Positions 53,265 through 62,339 of a stretch of 64,000 bases of DNA are shown one piece after another. The notes beneath the pieces were generated by a model. That model was not told the DNA's origin and searched no databases. It saw only the letters and a program-made list of their open reading frames with translations. This DNA is from Acidovorax sp. Its GTDB lineage: Bacteria; Pseudomonadota; Gammaproteobacteria; Burkholderiales; Burkholderiaceae_C. The DNA lies in assembly GCA_031277855.1 (NCBI GenBank), contig JAITLO010000038.1, positions 1 to 64,000 on the forward strand, read 5' to 3'. A program made the position numbers and the translations under genes. Positions within the stretch are counted from its first letter, which is position 1, and each line of letters opens with the position of its first letter.

Positions 53265-54026
53265 TGTCGTCTCATTTTCCAGCACCAATCCCGTGCCCAG
53301 ATAAGCCTGCTGCACGCGCGGGTCATCCCGCATTTGCTGGGGCGTGCCTTGGGCCAGCAGCTGGCCGCGCACCAGCACGGCCACGCGGTCGGCCTGGCCA
53401 AAGACCACGTCCATGCTGTGCTCGGTGAACAGCACGCCCATGCTGCGCTCCCGGGCGATGCGGCGCGTCAGCTGCATCAGCGCCACGCGCTCGCCCGGCG
53501 CCATGCCTGCCGTGGGCTCGTCCATCAACAGCAGGCGCGGGTCATGGGCCAGGGCCATGGCCAGCTCCACGCGCTTCACATCGCCATAGGCCAGGGCGCT
53601 GCAGGGGCGCTCGGCCTGGGCCTGCATGTCCACCTGGGCCAGCAGGGCCAGGGCGTCACCACGGCGGTGGCCGGCGGCGCGCGGCCACCAGGCAAAAATG
53701 CGCCGGTCTGCGGACAGCAGGGCCAGCTGCACGTTCTCCACCACGGTCAGCGAAGCAAAGGTCTGGGCGATCTGAAAGGTACGGCCCACACCGCGCCGCC
53801 AGATGGCGCGCGGCGCCAGGCCGGTGATGTCCTGGCCCGCCAGCAGCACGCGGCCGCTGTCGGGCACCAGCTGCCCGCCCACCATGTTGAAGGTGGTGCT
53901 CTTGCCCGCGCCATTCGGCCCTATCAGCGCCAGCAGCTCGCCGGCCTGCAGGCTGAATGACATGTTCTGCACGGCCTGCACCCCGCCAAATGCCTTGCTG
54001 ATGGCATCGACTTGCAGCAGCGTCAT
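53256..54026 (-). CDS. livG: Branched-chain amino acid ABC transporter ATPase LivG
   Basis: A 256-residue ABC ATPase. Walker A GPNGAGKST, the LivG-specific GVGRTFQIAQTFASLTVVENV, a signature region read as ALAYGDVKRVELAMAL (the usual LSYG-Q-R-E form), Walker B LLLMDEPTAGMAP and switch TEHSMDVVF. The start ATG overlaps the stop of the permease gene (ATGA), so translation is coupled. The C-terminus, TTPP-stop, is created by repeat copy R10. Confidence 0.94.
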   Translation of the reverse strand: MTLLQVDAISKAFGGVQAVQNMSFSLQAGELLALIGPNGAGKSTTFNMVGGQLVPDSGRVLLAGQDITGLAPRAIWRRGVGRTFQIAQTFASLTVVENVQLALLSADRRIFAWWPRAAGHRRGDALALLAQVDMQAQAERPCSALAYGDVKRVELAMALAHDPRLLLMDEPTAGMAPGERVALMQLTRRIARERSMGVLFTEHSMDVVFGQADRVAVLVRGQLLAQGTPQQMRDDPRVQQAYLGTGLVLENETTPP

Positions 54027-55927
54027 GGTCGGCCCTCCGCTCGTTTTTGGGGAGCTATCAGCGCCCGCAGCTGCTGCGCAAAACCGGCAATCCCCTGCGG
54101 GAAAAGCAGCACCAGCAGCAGCATGGTGGCCCCCAGCAGAGCGCGCCAGTATTCGGTGTTGCGCGCCACGGTGTCGTGCAGCCAGGTGAAGGCCGCCGCG
54201 CCCACCACGGGGCCGGCCAGGGTTTGCACCCCGCCCAGCAGCACCATCACCAGGCCATCCACCGACTTGGTGACCGCCATGGCATCCGGCGCCACACCGC
54301 CCTTGCTGAAGGCAAACAGCGCCCCGGCCAGGCCGGCGAACAGGGCGGCAATCACCAGTGCCGTCCACTGCACGCGGCGCACGTCGATACCGATGGCGTC
54401 GGCACGCAGCGCCGAATCACGGGAGGCGCGCAAGGCATAGCCCAGCGGCGAGAAAAGCAGGCGGCGTAGCAGGTAAATGCCGGCCGCGCACAAGGCCAGC
54501 GCCAGCCAGTAAAAGGCCGCACCGCTCGATGCCCATTCCGGCGGCCAGACGCCGGTGAGGCCGTTGCTGCCGCCGGTGAGGCCGTCCCATTGAAAAACAA
54601 TGGCCCAGCTGATCTGGGCAAAGGCCAGGGTCAGCATGGTCAGGTACACGCCCGACAGCCGCACGCAAAACCAGCCATAGAGCAGCGCGCCGGCCACGGC
54701 CAGCAGCGGGCCCAGCAGCAGGGCCGCTTCCATGGGCAGATCTGCCAGACGCACCAACAGGGCTGCGCCATAGGCTCCCAGGCCGAAATAGGCCGCATGG
54801 CCAAAGGAATGCATGCCGCCGGGGCCGAGTATGAAGTGCAGGCTGGCGGCAAACAGCGCAGCCACAAAGATGTCGGTCAGCAGCACGCTGGCATAGCTGC
54901 CAGCCTCGCCCATCACCAAAGGCAGCAGCACCAGGCCCGCCAGCAGGCCCAGCCAGGCCGCCGTAGCACCATGGCCTGCGGCACGCAGCGGCTGCTCGGC
55001 CTCGCTGCTGCGCGCCAGGGACTGGGGCTTGCCCAGCAGGCCCCAGGGGCGCCAGACCAGCACAGCGGCCATGACCAAAAACTCCACCACCAGCGTGAGC
55101 TTGGAAAACGAAATCTCCACGCCCGCCACCTCCTGCACGCCCAGCCAGATGCACAGCGCCTTGAGCTCGGCCACCAGCAGCGCGGCCAGAAAGGCGCCGG
55201 GAATGCTGCCCATGCCGCCCACCACCACCACCACAAAGGCGCTGCCTATGGAGAGCATGTCCATCTCCAGGCTGGCGGGTTCACGCGGCAGCTGCAGCGC
55301 CCCGCCCAGGCCGGCCAGCAAGGTGCCCAGGGCAAACACCGCGGTGAACAGCCAGGCCTGGTTCACGCCCAGGGCGCCCACCATTTCGCGGTCCTGGGTG
55401 GCGGCGCGCACCAGCACGCCAAAGCGGGTTTTGGACAGCAGCAGCGTCAACAGCAACAGCACCAGCGGGCCCACAGCCACCAGCAACAGGTCGTAGCTGG
55501 GGAACTGGCGGCCCAAGATGTTCACCGCCCCCTCAAAGCCTGCCGCGCGCGGGCCGAACAGCTCCTCCGGCCCCCACAGCCACAGGGCCGCATCCTTGAT
55601 GACCAGCACCAGCGCAAACGTGGCCAGCAGCTGGAACAGCTCGGGCGCGGCATAGATGCGGCGCAGCAGCAGCATTTCCACCAGCGCGCCCAGCAGGCCG
55701 CAGGCCAGCGGCGCCAGCAGCAGGGCGGACCAGAAACCCAGCACCGGCGCCAGCTGCTCCACGCTGGTGAAGGCCATAAAAGCCCCCAGCATGTAGAACG
55801 AGCCATGGGCAAAGTTGATGGTGCGGGTGACGCCAAAAATCAGCGACAGCCCCACCGACACCAGAAACAGCGACGATGCGCTGGCCAGGCCGTTGAGCAA
55901 CTGGGCCAGCAGGCCGGATGCACTCAT
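54023..55927 (-). CDS. Fused LivH-LivM branched-chain amino acid permease
   Basis: A single 634-residue frame containing both permeases of a Liv-type ABC importer. Residues about 1-300 are LivH (LNGLASASSLFLVSVGLSLIFGVTRTINFAHGSFYMLGA, ending GKPQSL). Residues about 325-634 are LivM (FILGPGGMHSFGHAAYFGLGAYGAAL, then GVYLTMLTLAFAQ, GALRADAIGID-like helix and FAFSKGGVAPDAM). A charged linker (ARSSEAEQPLRAAG) joins them; no internal start is needed. Normally these are two genes. The stop overlaps livG's start. Confidence 0.92.
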   Translation of the reverse strand: MSASGLLAQLLNGLASASSLFLVSVGLSLIFGVTRTINFAHGSFYMLGAFMAFTSVEQLAPVLGFWSALLLAPLACGLLGALVEMLLLRRIYAAPELFQLLATFALVLVIKDAALWLWGPEELFGPRAAGFEGAVNILGRQFPSYDLLLVAVGPLVLLLLTLLLSKTRFGVLVRAATQDREMVGALGVNQAWLFTAVFALGTLLAGLGGALQLPREPASLEMDMLSIGSAFVVVVVGGMGSIPGAFLAALLVAELKALCIWLGVQEVAGVEISFSKLTLVVEFLVMAAVLVWRPWGLLGKPQSLARSSEAEQPLRAAGHGATAAWLGLLAGLVLLPLVMGEAGSYASVLLTDIFVAALFAASLHFILGPGGMHSFGHAAYFGLGAYGAALLVRLADLPMEAALLLGPLLAVAGALLYGWFCVRLSGVYLTMLTLAFAQISWAIVFQWDGLTGGSNGLTGVWPPEWASSGAAFYWLALALCAAGIYLLRRLLFSPLGYALRASRDSALRADAIGIDVRRVQWTALVIAALFAGLAGALFAFSKGGVAPDAMAVTKSVDGLVMVLLGGVQTLAGPVVGAAAFTWLHDTVARNTEYWRALLGATMLLLVLLFPQGIAGFAQQLRALIAPQKRAEGRP

Positions 55928-55972
55928 GCGGCCGCCTTGCGTAAAAGCACGTGAACCTCTCTTGCGGATGGG

Positions 55973-55997
55973 AAAAAGCCACCCGTGCGGGGTGGCT
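55973..55997 (-). terminator. Intrinsic terminator after qseBC-like genes
   Basis: On the minus strand GCCACCC pairs with GGGTGGC (7 bp) around a 5-nt loop, followed by a T-run from the A's at 55973-55977. It ends the two-component operon and shields the livHM promoter. Confidence 0.85.
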
Positions 55998-56081
55998 GTA
56001 CGCCGAAGGCGCTTATTGTGCCCAAGCCGGCTGCGGCCCGCAGCGCGCAGTGCAAGCCCTGTGTGCCGCAGGGCGGCGGGT

Positions 56082-57518
56082 TTATGCCAGAGGCAGGTAC
56101 ACCCTCACCTGCAGGCCACTGGTGCTGCCTGGTGCGTCCTCCAGCACCACCCGGCCCCGGTTTTTCTCGACCACTGCCTTGACGATGGCCAGGCCCAGGC
56201 CGCTGCCGGTCTGGGTCTGGTCCGGGCTGCGGTAGAAGCGGTCAAACACCCGCTCGCGCAGAGCCGGGGCAATACCGGGCCCACGGTCGCTAACCGTGAG
56301 CACGGCCCAGTCCCCATTGCGGCCCAGCTCGACCTGCACGGCTTCGCCCTGCGGGCTGTATTTGGTGGCGTTATCGATCAGGTTGTCGACCAGAGACATC
56401 AGGTCCTCGCGCTCGCCCCGCACCAACAGCGCTGCACCTGCCTGCTGCGTTTGCACCAACAGCTCCAGCTCCACCTTGCGGGCCTGTGCCAGCGCCGCCA
56501 TCTCGGCCAGGCGCTCCTGCACCAGCGCATCGAACTGCAGCGGCTGCTGTATGGCCACGGGGGTCTCGGCATTGCTGCGCATCAGGCGCAACAGCTGCCC
56601 TACCAGGCGGGTCGCACGGTCGCTGCTGCGCAGCACACCGCTGAGCAGCTCGCTCTGGCGCTCGTTCAAACTGCGCTGGGTCTGCAGTGCTTCGACATTG
56701 ACCCGCATGGCCGCAATCGGCGTGCGCAACTCGTGTGCGGCATCGGCAATAAAGCGCCGCTCGCGCTCTCCGCTCTCGCGCAGGCGCTGCATCAGCGCAT
56801 TGATGTTGTCCACCAGTGGGCGCAGCTCGGCATGGCGTGGGGCAAAACCCAGCGGCGAAAGATCGTGCGGGCCGCGGGCTGCAATCTCCTGCCCCAGCCT
56901 GCGCCAGGGCCGCAGCGCCAGCCGTATCGACAGCCAGGCCGGCAGCAGCAGAAACGGCGCGCTGACAATCAAGGGCAGCATGAAATAGCCGCGCGAATTG
57001 AAGGTCAGAAACACGGGCCAGATGCCCGTGGGCATCAGCAAGGCGACGCGGGTGTCGGAGTGGGCGGACTGCTGGGTGCGCATATACCAGTGGCGGCCTT
57101 GGGACTCCAGCTTTTCCACCAGGCCTGGCGCCGTATTGGCCAGGCTGTCGGGCACCTGCACGGTTTTGTACACCAGGCGATCGCCTTTCCAGACCATGAT
57201 GCTGGGCGCCATCTCGGGGTCGTCATGATCGCTGTAGCTGTCGCGCAGCGCGGCCTCGATGGTGCGCAGACTGGCCCATTGCTTGTCCGGCTGGTCGGCC
57301 AGGCTGTCCGTCACCTGGATGATGGCGTCATACGTGGGGCGGGTCTGGAACAGCTCTTCGCTGAAGGTGTCCGACAACACCGCCACGACCACCGCCACCC
57401 ACAGCAGGCTCAGCGTCAGCGCCTGGCCCAGCAACAGGCGCCGTACCAGGGTGGGCTGGGCACACCATGCCCAGCAACGCGCCACCAGCCTGGCAGATGG
57501 TGTGGTCTGTGCGCTCAT
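56082..57518 (-). CDS. QseC-like sensor histidine kinase
   Basis: A 478-residue kinase. TM1 about 25-48 (LLLGQALTLSLLWVAVVVAV), a periplasmic domain of about 130 residues, TM2 near 175-195, HAMP, phospho-histidine H262 (FIADAAHELRTPIAAMRV), N box (NLIDNATKYSPQG), DRGPGIAP and GLGLAIVKAVV. Domain order and the FIADAAHELRTP block fit the QseC/PmrB class. It overlaps its regulator (ATGA), so the two are coupled. Confidence 0.92.
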   Translation of the reverse strand: MSAQTTPSARLVARCWAWCAQPTLVRRLLLGQALTLSLLWVAVVVAVLSDTFSEELFQTRPTYDAIIQVTDSLADQPDKQWASLRTIEAALRDSYSDHDDPEMAPSIMVWKGDRLVYKTVQVPDSLANTAPGLVEKLESQGRHWYMRTQQSAHSDTRVALLMPTGIWPVFLTFNSRGYFMLPLIVSAPFLLLPAWLSIRLALRPWRRLGQEIAARGPHDLSPLGFAPRHAELRPLVDNINALMQRLRESGERERRFIADAAHELRTPIAAMRVNVEALQTQRSLNERQSELLSGVLRSSDRATRLVGQLLRLMRSNAETPVAIQQPLQFDALVQERLAEMAALAQARKVELELLVQTQQAGAALLVRGEREDLMSLVDNLIDNATKYSPQGEAVQVELGRNGDWAVLTVSDRGPGIAPALRERVFDRFYRSPDQTQTGSGLGLAIVKAVVEKNRGRVVLEDAPGSTSGLQVRVYLPLA

Positions 57519-58195
57519 GCACCCTCCTGCGCGGTGCTGTCTTGCCGGTCAATCACATAGCCTACGCCGCGCACGGTGCGGATATAGCCCTCGCCAATCT
57601 TGCGCCGCAGCTTAGAGATATGCACATCCAGCGAGTTGCTCTCATTGGCCTGGCCACCGGGCAAGACCTGCTCTTCCAGAAAGCGCCGGGTGACCACCCG
57701 GTCCACCCGCTTGAGCAACAGGCTCAGCAACGCGAACTCGCAGGGCGACAGATCGGCCATGGCACCACGTACCCGCACCCGGCGGGTGAGCTCGTTGAGC
57801 GACAGTCCGCGCACCTCCAGCATGCCGTCTTCCGCCCCGTAACTGCGGCGCACCAGGGCACGCACACGGGACAGCAGCTCGGCCAGTACAAAAGGCTTGA
57901 CCAGATAGTCGTCTGCCCCGCCATCCAGACCGCGCAGTCGGTCCTCCAAGGTGTCGCGGGCGCTCAGGATCAGCACCGGCAGGCGATGCGCTCTGCGCAG
58001 CTGCGCCAGCAAGGCCATGCCATCACCATCGGGCAGGCCCAGGTCCAACAACACCAGGTCGCAATGCCCCTGGTGCAGGCTGCGCAAGGCATCGTCCAGG
58101 CGGCGCACCCAGACCACGTCCATGCCACCGTCCTGCAAGGCCACGCGAATGCCGTTGCCCAGATCGAGATCGTCTTCCACCAGCAATATCTTCAT
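57515..58195 (-). CDS. QseB-like response regulator
   Basis: A 226-residue OmpR-type regulator. Receiver: E7-D8-D9, D51 (LVLLDLGLPDGDG), SARD and DYLVKPF. DNA-binding winged helix: LSPCEFALLSLLLKRVDRVVTRRFLEEQV, ending IRTVRGVGYVIDR. Start MKILLVEDDLDLG is the family's. It is the first gene of the operon and is divergent from the outer-membrane barrel gene, 192 bp away, which may be a target, an inference. Confidence 0.93.
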   Translation of the reverse strand: MKILLVEDDLDLGNGIRVALQDGGMDVVWVRRLDDALRSLHQGHCDLVLLDLGLPDGDGMALLAQLRRAHRLPVLILSARDTLEDRLRGLDGGADDYLVKPFVLAELLSRVRALVRRSYGAEDGMLEVRGLSLNELTRRVRVRGAMADLSPCEFALLSLLLKRVDRVVTRRFLEEQVLPGGQANESNSLDVHISKLRRKIGEGYIRTVRGVGYVIDRQDSTAQEGA

Positions 58196-58387
58196 GGGGC
58201 GCAATCTACCCGGCCCGTGTGAAGAAAGCCTAAACATCGGGTGCAGCGCAGGCCTTCATCCAATGTTCAGCCAACGCACAGGCGCTCTTCAGCCTGCCTG
58301 CCGAGACTGCACAGGCCACGGCCAATGGGCTGAATCCCCAGCCACCGGCCGATGGCCTTGTCTTTTCTCTTTCCAGGAATCTCTCAC

Positions 58388-58990
58388 ATGAAAAAACGCC
58401 TGCCCCTCACCCTCGCCTGCCTGCTGCTGGGTACTGCCATGGGCTCTGCCATGGCGACCGAACTCGCGCCCTCTTCCAACTTTTACCTGGGCGGCAGCCT
58501 CGGCGGCTCCGGCATGCGCCTGGACTCCACCAAAGCAGCTACGCCGGCTGGGCGTGATAAGGAAGATAAAGTCGCTGCGGCCTTCAAGCTCTACGGCGGC
58601 TACCGCCTGACCGAGCATTTCGGCGTGGAAGCCGGTTATGCGCGCCTGGGCCGCATCAACCAGTGGACCCAGGGCCTGAACGGCGCCACCCAGCAAAGTG
58701 CCACAGGCCAGGCCTTTTACGCGGCCGCCACGGCGCGCCTGCCGCTGAATGAGGCTTTTGCCCTCCATGCCCGGCTGGGCGTGGCACGCGGCAAGGTCTC
58801 GGGCCGTGAAGCCCTGGTGCCTGCCCACCAGCGTGTGGACGGCAGTGCCACCGGTGCCATGGTGGGTTTTGGTGCGGAATACCGCTTCCACCAGAACTTC
58901 TCGCTGACGGCCGATTACGACCACTTCGGCAAGCTCTCGAAAAACGCCAAGGGCGGCATGCTGACCGTGGGCCTGCGCAGTTATTTCTGA
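58388..58990 (+). CDS. Outer membrane beta-barrel protein
   Basis: A 200-residue OmpA-like barrel without the C-terminal peptidoglycan domain. A signal peptide (MKKRLPLTLACLLLGTAMGSAMA) is cleaved before TELAPSSNFYLGGSLGGSG. Alternating strands end in the aromatic C-terminus GGMLTVGLRSYF, as needed for assembly by BAM. It resembles eight-stranded OprG/OmpW or Opa-type small barrels; function is unassigned. Divergent from the QseB-like gene. Confidence 0.85.
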   Translation: MKKRLPLTLACLLLGTAMGSAMATELAPSSNFYLGGSLGGSGMRLDSTKAATPAGRDKEDKVAAAFKLYGGYRLTEHFGVEAGYARLGRINQWTQGLNGATQQSATGQAFYAAATARLPLNEAFALHARLGVARGKVSGREALVPAHQRVDGSATGAMVGFGAEYRFHQNFSLTADYDHFGKLSKNAKGGMLTVGLRSYF

Positions 58991-58998
58991 GGCCGAAG

Positions 58999-59019
58999 CC
59001 GCCACCTTGGCGGTGGCGG
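58999..59019. terminator. Hairpin between convergent genes
   Basis: CCGCCACC and GGTGGCGG form an 8-bp perfect stem with a 5-nt loop between the barrel gene and the convergent binding-protein gene. No T-run follows on either strand, so termination is only likely, not shown. Confidence 0.5.
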
Positions 59020-59028
59020 AGGATTCGC

Positions 59029-60246
59029 TCAGGGCGCTGCAGTGCGCAGCTTCTTCACCTCAGCATCCGAAGGCTGGTAGTCCTTGCCATCGGCATAGCG
59101 GAAGTCCGTCATCACGCCGCGGTTCATTTCCTTGCTGAAGGTGGTCTTGCCTACAAAGGCGCCCATGGTGGACTGGTGGTCCTGGGCGCGGTAGGTGATG
59201 GTGCCCCAGGGGGTGGCCACGGGCAGGCCGCGGAAGGCGGCGATCAGCTTTTCGGTGTCGGTGCTGCCGGCCTTTTTGATGCCTGCGGCCAGCGACTGTA
59301 TGGCGTTGTAGCCCACGATGGTGCCCAGGCGCGGGTAGTCCTTGTAGCGGCCCTGGTAGGCCTTGAGAAAGGCCTCATGCTCGGCAGTCTTGATGCCATA
59401 CCAGGGGTAGCCGGTGACGATCCAGCCCTCGGGCGCCTCGCCCCGCAGGGCGTCCAGGTACTCGGGCTCGCCCGAAAGCAGACCCACGACCTGGCGGTCC
59501 TTGAACAGGCCGCGGGTATTGCCCTCGCGCACAAACTTGCCCAGGTCCACCGAGAACAGCACGTTGAAGATGGCGTCGGGCTTGGCATCGGCCAGGGCCT
59601 GCACCACCGAGCCGGCGTCGATCTTGCCCAGTGCCGGGGCTTGTTCGGCCACAAACTCGATGTCGGGCTGGGCCTGCTTCATCAGCGTCTTGAAGGTGGC
59701 CACGGCCGACTGGCCGTATTCGTAGTTCGGGTAGACGATGGCCCAGCGCTTTTTCTTCAGCTTCAGCGCCTCTTCCACCAGCATGGCCGTCTGCATATAG
59801 GTGGAGCCGCGCAGGCGGAAGGTGTAGCGGTTGCCATTGGCCCAGACCACTTTGTCGGTCAGGGTTTCGCTGGCCAGGAAAAAGCGCTTTTTCTGCCCGG
59901 CGTAATCGGTCAGTGCCATGCCCACGGGCGACAAAAAGCTGCCGGTGAGCACATCGATTTTCTCGCGGGTGTAGAGCTCCTCGGCCGCGCGCACGGCGTC
60001 GCCGGGGTTGCCGTTGTCGTCGCGCACCACCAGTTGCACCTGCTTGCCCAGCAGGCCGCCGCTGGCATTGACCTGGGCCACAGCCAGCTCCATGCCTTTT
60101 TTGTAGGGCTCCAGAAAGGCCGGCATGGCCTTATAGCTGTTGATCTCACCGATCTTGAGCACGCCTTGGGACCAGGCTGGCGCCGCCGCCAGCAGGCACA
60201 GCGGCAAGGCCTTGTGCAGGCGGTTTACCAGAGGGAAAACAGGCAT
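59029..60246 (-). CDS. Liv-type ABC transporter substrate-binding protein
   Basis: A 405-residue periplasmic binding protein of the Leu/Ile/Val-binding (peripla_BP_6) family. The signal peptide ends AAPAWSQ before GVLKIGEINSYKAMPAF; YKKGMELAVAQVNASGGLLGKQVQLVVRDDNGNPGDAVRAAEELYT is the diagnostic first lobe. AGGAG is one nt from the ATG at 60252 but seven from the ATG at 60246, which I therefore choose (MPVFPLVNRL). It lies beyond the two-component genes from livHMGF and may serve that transporter or another. Confidence 0.9.
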   Translation of the reverse strand: MPVFPLVNRLHKALPLCLLAAAPAWSQGVLKIGEINSYKAMPAFLEPYKKGMELAVAQVNASGGLLGKQVQLVVRDDNGNPGDAVRAAEELYTREKIDVLTGSFLSPVGMALTDYAGQKKRFFLASETLTDKVVWANGNRYTFRLRGSTYMQTAMLVEEALKLKKKRWAIVYPNYEYGQSAVATFKTLMKQAQPDIEFVAEQAPALGKIDAGSVVQALADAKPDAIFNVLFSVDLGKFVREGNTRGLFKDRQVVGLLSGEPEYLDALRGEAPEGWIVTGYPWYGIKTAEHEAFLKAYQGRYKDYPRLGTIVGYNAIQSLAAGIKKAGSTDTEKLIAAFRGLPVATPWGTITYRAQDHQSTMGAFVGKTTFSKEMNRGVMTDFRYADGKDYQPSDAEVKKLRTAAP

Positions 60247-60492
60247 TGTCATTCTCCTTATCACTAATCCATATCAAGGCTAGGCCCTGAAATGTACCGT
60301 TAGCCAGCCAATTGCCGGACAATACCGCCATCACAACATGGACCGCACGGCCGCCATGGAGCACGCTGCACCGCCCTCTTGCGTAGACCTGGGGGCATTG
60401 CAGCCAGGTGCTTCTCGCCACCGAACGCGGCTTTGCACCGGCGCGGCCTGCCCGCCGCTTTGCCTCTTTCTGTCTGACTCTTCATTGCCAAC

Positions 60493-61266
60493 ATGAGTGC
60501 TTTTCTTGAAGAACGCGTGCTGTCCGTGCACCACTGGACCGACCGCCTTTTCTCCTTCACCACCACCCGCGACACCGCGCTGCGCTTTTCCAACGGCCAC
60601 TTCACCATGATTGGCCTGAAGGTGGACGGCAAGCCGCTGCTGCGCGCCTACTCCATTGCCAGCCCCAATTACGAGGAGCATCTGGAGTTTTTGTCCATCA
60701 AGGTGCCCGATGGCCCCCTGACCTCCAAGCTGCAGAACATCCAGGTGGGCGACACCATCATCGTCGGCAAAAAGCCCACGGGCACGCTGCTGATCGACTA
60801 TCTGCTGCCCGGCAAAAACCTGTATTTGCTGGGCACAGGCACCGGCATGGCACCCTGGCTGGCCGTGGCCCGCGACCCCGAAACCTACGAGCGTTTTGAC
60901 AACGTGGTCGTGGTGCACGGCGTGCGCGAGGTCAAGGAACTGGCCTACCAGGAGCTGTTCGAAAAAGAACTGCCCGCGCACGAATTCCTGGGCGAGATCG
61001 TGGCCGGCAAGCTGCACTACTTCCCCACCGTGACGCGCGAGCCCTTCCGCAACCAGGGGCGCATCTCGGACATGATCAATGCCGGCACCTTCCCCCAATG
61101 CCTGGGCCTGCCCGCGCTGAACCCGGAAACCGACCGCGTGATGCTCTGCGGCAGCCCCGCCATGCTGGCCGAACTGAAGGAAATGCTGGAGGAGCGTGGC
61201 TTCAAGGAAGGCAATACCAGCACCCCGGGCGACTTCGTCATCGAACGCGCTTTTGTGGAAAAGTAA
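60493..61266 (+). CDS. fpr: Ferredoxin-NADP reductase
   Basis: A 257-residue FAD flavoprotein of the bacterial FNR type. The FAD motif RAYSIASPNYEEHLEFLSIKV is at about residues 52-72, KKPTGTLLIDYLLPG binds the diphosphate, LLGTGTGMAPWLAVARD begins the NADP domain, and it ends ERAFVEK with the FNR-type VE-K terminus. It shuttles electrons between NADPH and ferredoxin or flavodoxin, for example in iron-sulfur repair and oxidative stress. A terminator follows. Confidence 0.94.
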   Translation: MSAFLEERVLSVHHWTDRLFSFTTTRDTALRFSNGHFTMIGLKVDGKPLLRAYSIASPNYEEHLEFLSIKVPDGPLTSKLQNIQVGDTIIVGKKPTGTLLIDYLLPGKNLYLLGTGTGMAPWLAVARDPETYERFDNVVVVHGVREVKELAYQELFEKELPAHEFLGEIVAGKLHYFPTVTREPFRNQGRISDMINAGTFPQCLGLPALNPETDRVMLCGSPAMLAELKEMLEERGFKEGNTSTPGDFVIERAFVEK

Positions 61267-61295
61267 GCGCACCGTCTCCCCATACGCTCCACACC

Positions 61296-61321
61296 AAGGC
61301 CTGCCGCGCGCAGGCCTTTTT
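61296..61321 (+). terminator. Intrinsic terminator after fpr
   Basis: AAGGCCTGC (61296-61304) pairs with GCAGGCCTT (61310-61318), followed by T. Nine perfect base pairs, 29 nt past the fpr stop. Confidence 0.88.
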
Positions 61322-61400
61322 CATGCGCGCCGATGCCCCGCATTTGGTAACCGGAGCACAGGCGACAGCCAGGCAGGCGGCCATGGCCTATCGTGGCCCC

Positions 61401-62213
61401 ATGCCCGCTCGCACGCCTCCCGACACACCGCTGCCGCCTCCTGCGCAAGACCGCCACTTTGTGACGGCGCTGGCGCGCGGGCTGGACGTGCTGTCCTGCT
61501 TTCGCTCCGGCGAAAAGCTGCTGGGCAACCAGGAGATTGCCCAGCGCTGCAGCCTGCCCAAATCCACGGTGTCGCGGCTGACCCGCACGCTGACCCAGCT
61601 GGGCTATCTCATCCATGTGCCCGATGCCGGCAAATACCGCCTGGGCACGGCCACGCTGGCCCTGGGCAGCGCCATGCTCACCGGCCTGGATGTGCGCCAG
61701 ATTGCGCGGCCGCTGATGCAGCGCCTGGCCGAGCTGGCCCAGGCCGAGATCGCCTTGGGCACGCGCGACCGGCACAACATGCTCTACATCGAGCATTGCC
61801 CCTGCCCCCAGCCCATAGTCTCCAACCTGGACATGGGCACGCGCCTGCCCCTGGCCACCACGGCCATGGGCCGGGCCTGGCTGGCCGCTGCCACGGTGGC
61901 CGACCGGCAGCAGGCCCTGGACTATCTGCAGGCCCATGCCCCCGAGCAATGGGCCGTGGCCCAGGCCCAGCTGCCGCTGTGGCCCACACCCCATGACCGG
62001 GTCCAGCCCTGGCTGAGCTGTTCTTTCGGCGACTGGCAGCCCCATGTGAATGCGATTGCCCTGGCCTTTCAGCCCGGCCGTGGGTTGCCGCTGATGGCCA
62101 TCAGCTGCGGCGGCCCATCCCGCCTGGTCTCGCCCGAGATGCTGCTGCAACGCGCCCAGCCCGAGCTGCTGCGTCTGGTGCAACGGCTGCAACAAGCCAT
62201 TTACCGGGCCTGA
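61401..62213 (+). CDS. IclR family transcriptional regulator
   Basis: A 270-residue regulator. The winged helix spans about residues 17-80 (FVTALARGLDVLSCFRSGEKLLGNQEIAQRCSLPKSTVSRLTRTLTQLGYL), and the C-terminal effector domain contains LGTRDRHNMLYIEHCPC and MGRAWLAAA. Many IclR proteins regulate aromatic or acid catabolism. The start is uncertain: ATGs at 61401, 61383 and 61324 are in frame and none has a clear ribosome site. Not linked to the SDR gene downstream by tight spacing. Confidence 0.88.
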   Translation: MPARTPPDTPLPPPAQDRHFVTALARGLDVLSCFRSGEKLLGNQEIAQRCSLPKSTVSRLTRTLTQLGYLIHVPDAGKYRLGTATLALGSAMLTGLDVRQIARPLMQRLAELAQAEIALGTRDRHNMLYIEHCPCPQPIVSNLDMGTRLPLATTAMGRAWLAAATVADRQQALDYLQAHAPEQWAVAQAQLPLWPTPHDRVQPWLSCSFGDWQPHVNAIALAFQPGRGLPLMAISCGGPSRLVSPEMLLQRAQPELLRLVQRLQQAIYRA

Positions 62214-62339
62214 CGTCTTCGCTCCCCGTCACACGCGGGACGCTCAGTTACTTAGAAGACAGCGCCGCACCGGCCTGCGCCCTAGCATGGGCTTTCGCAT
62301 TTCTGCGTCCCACCCCCCTTCCTCCAAGGAGAGCTGCAC

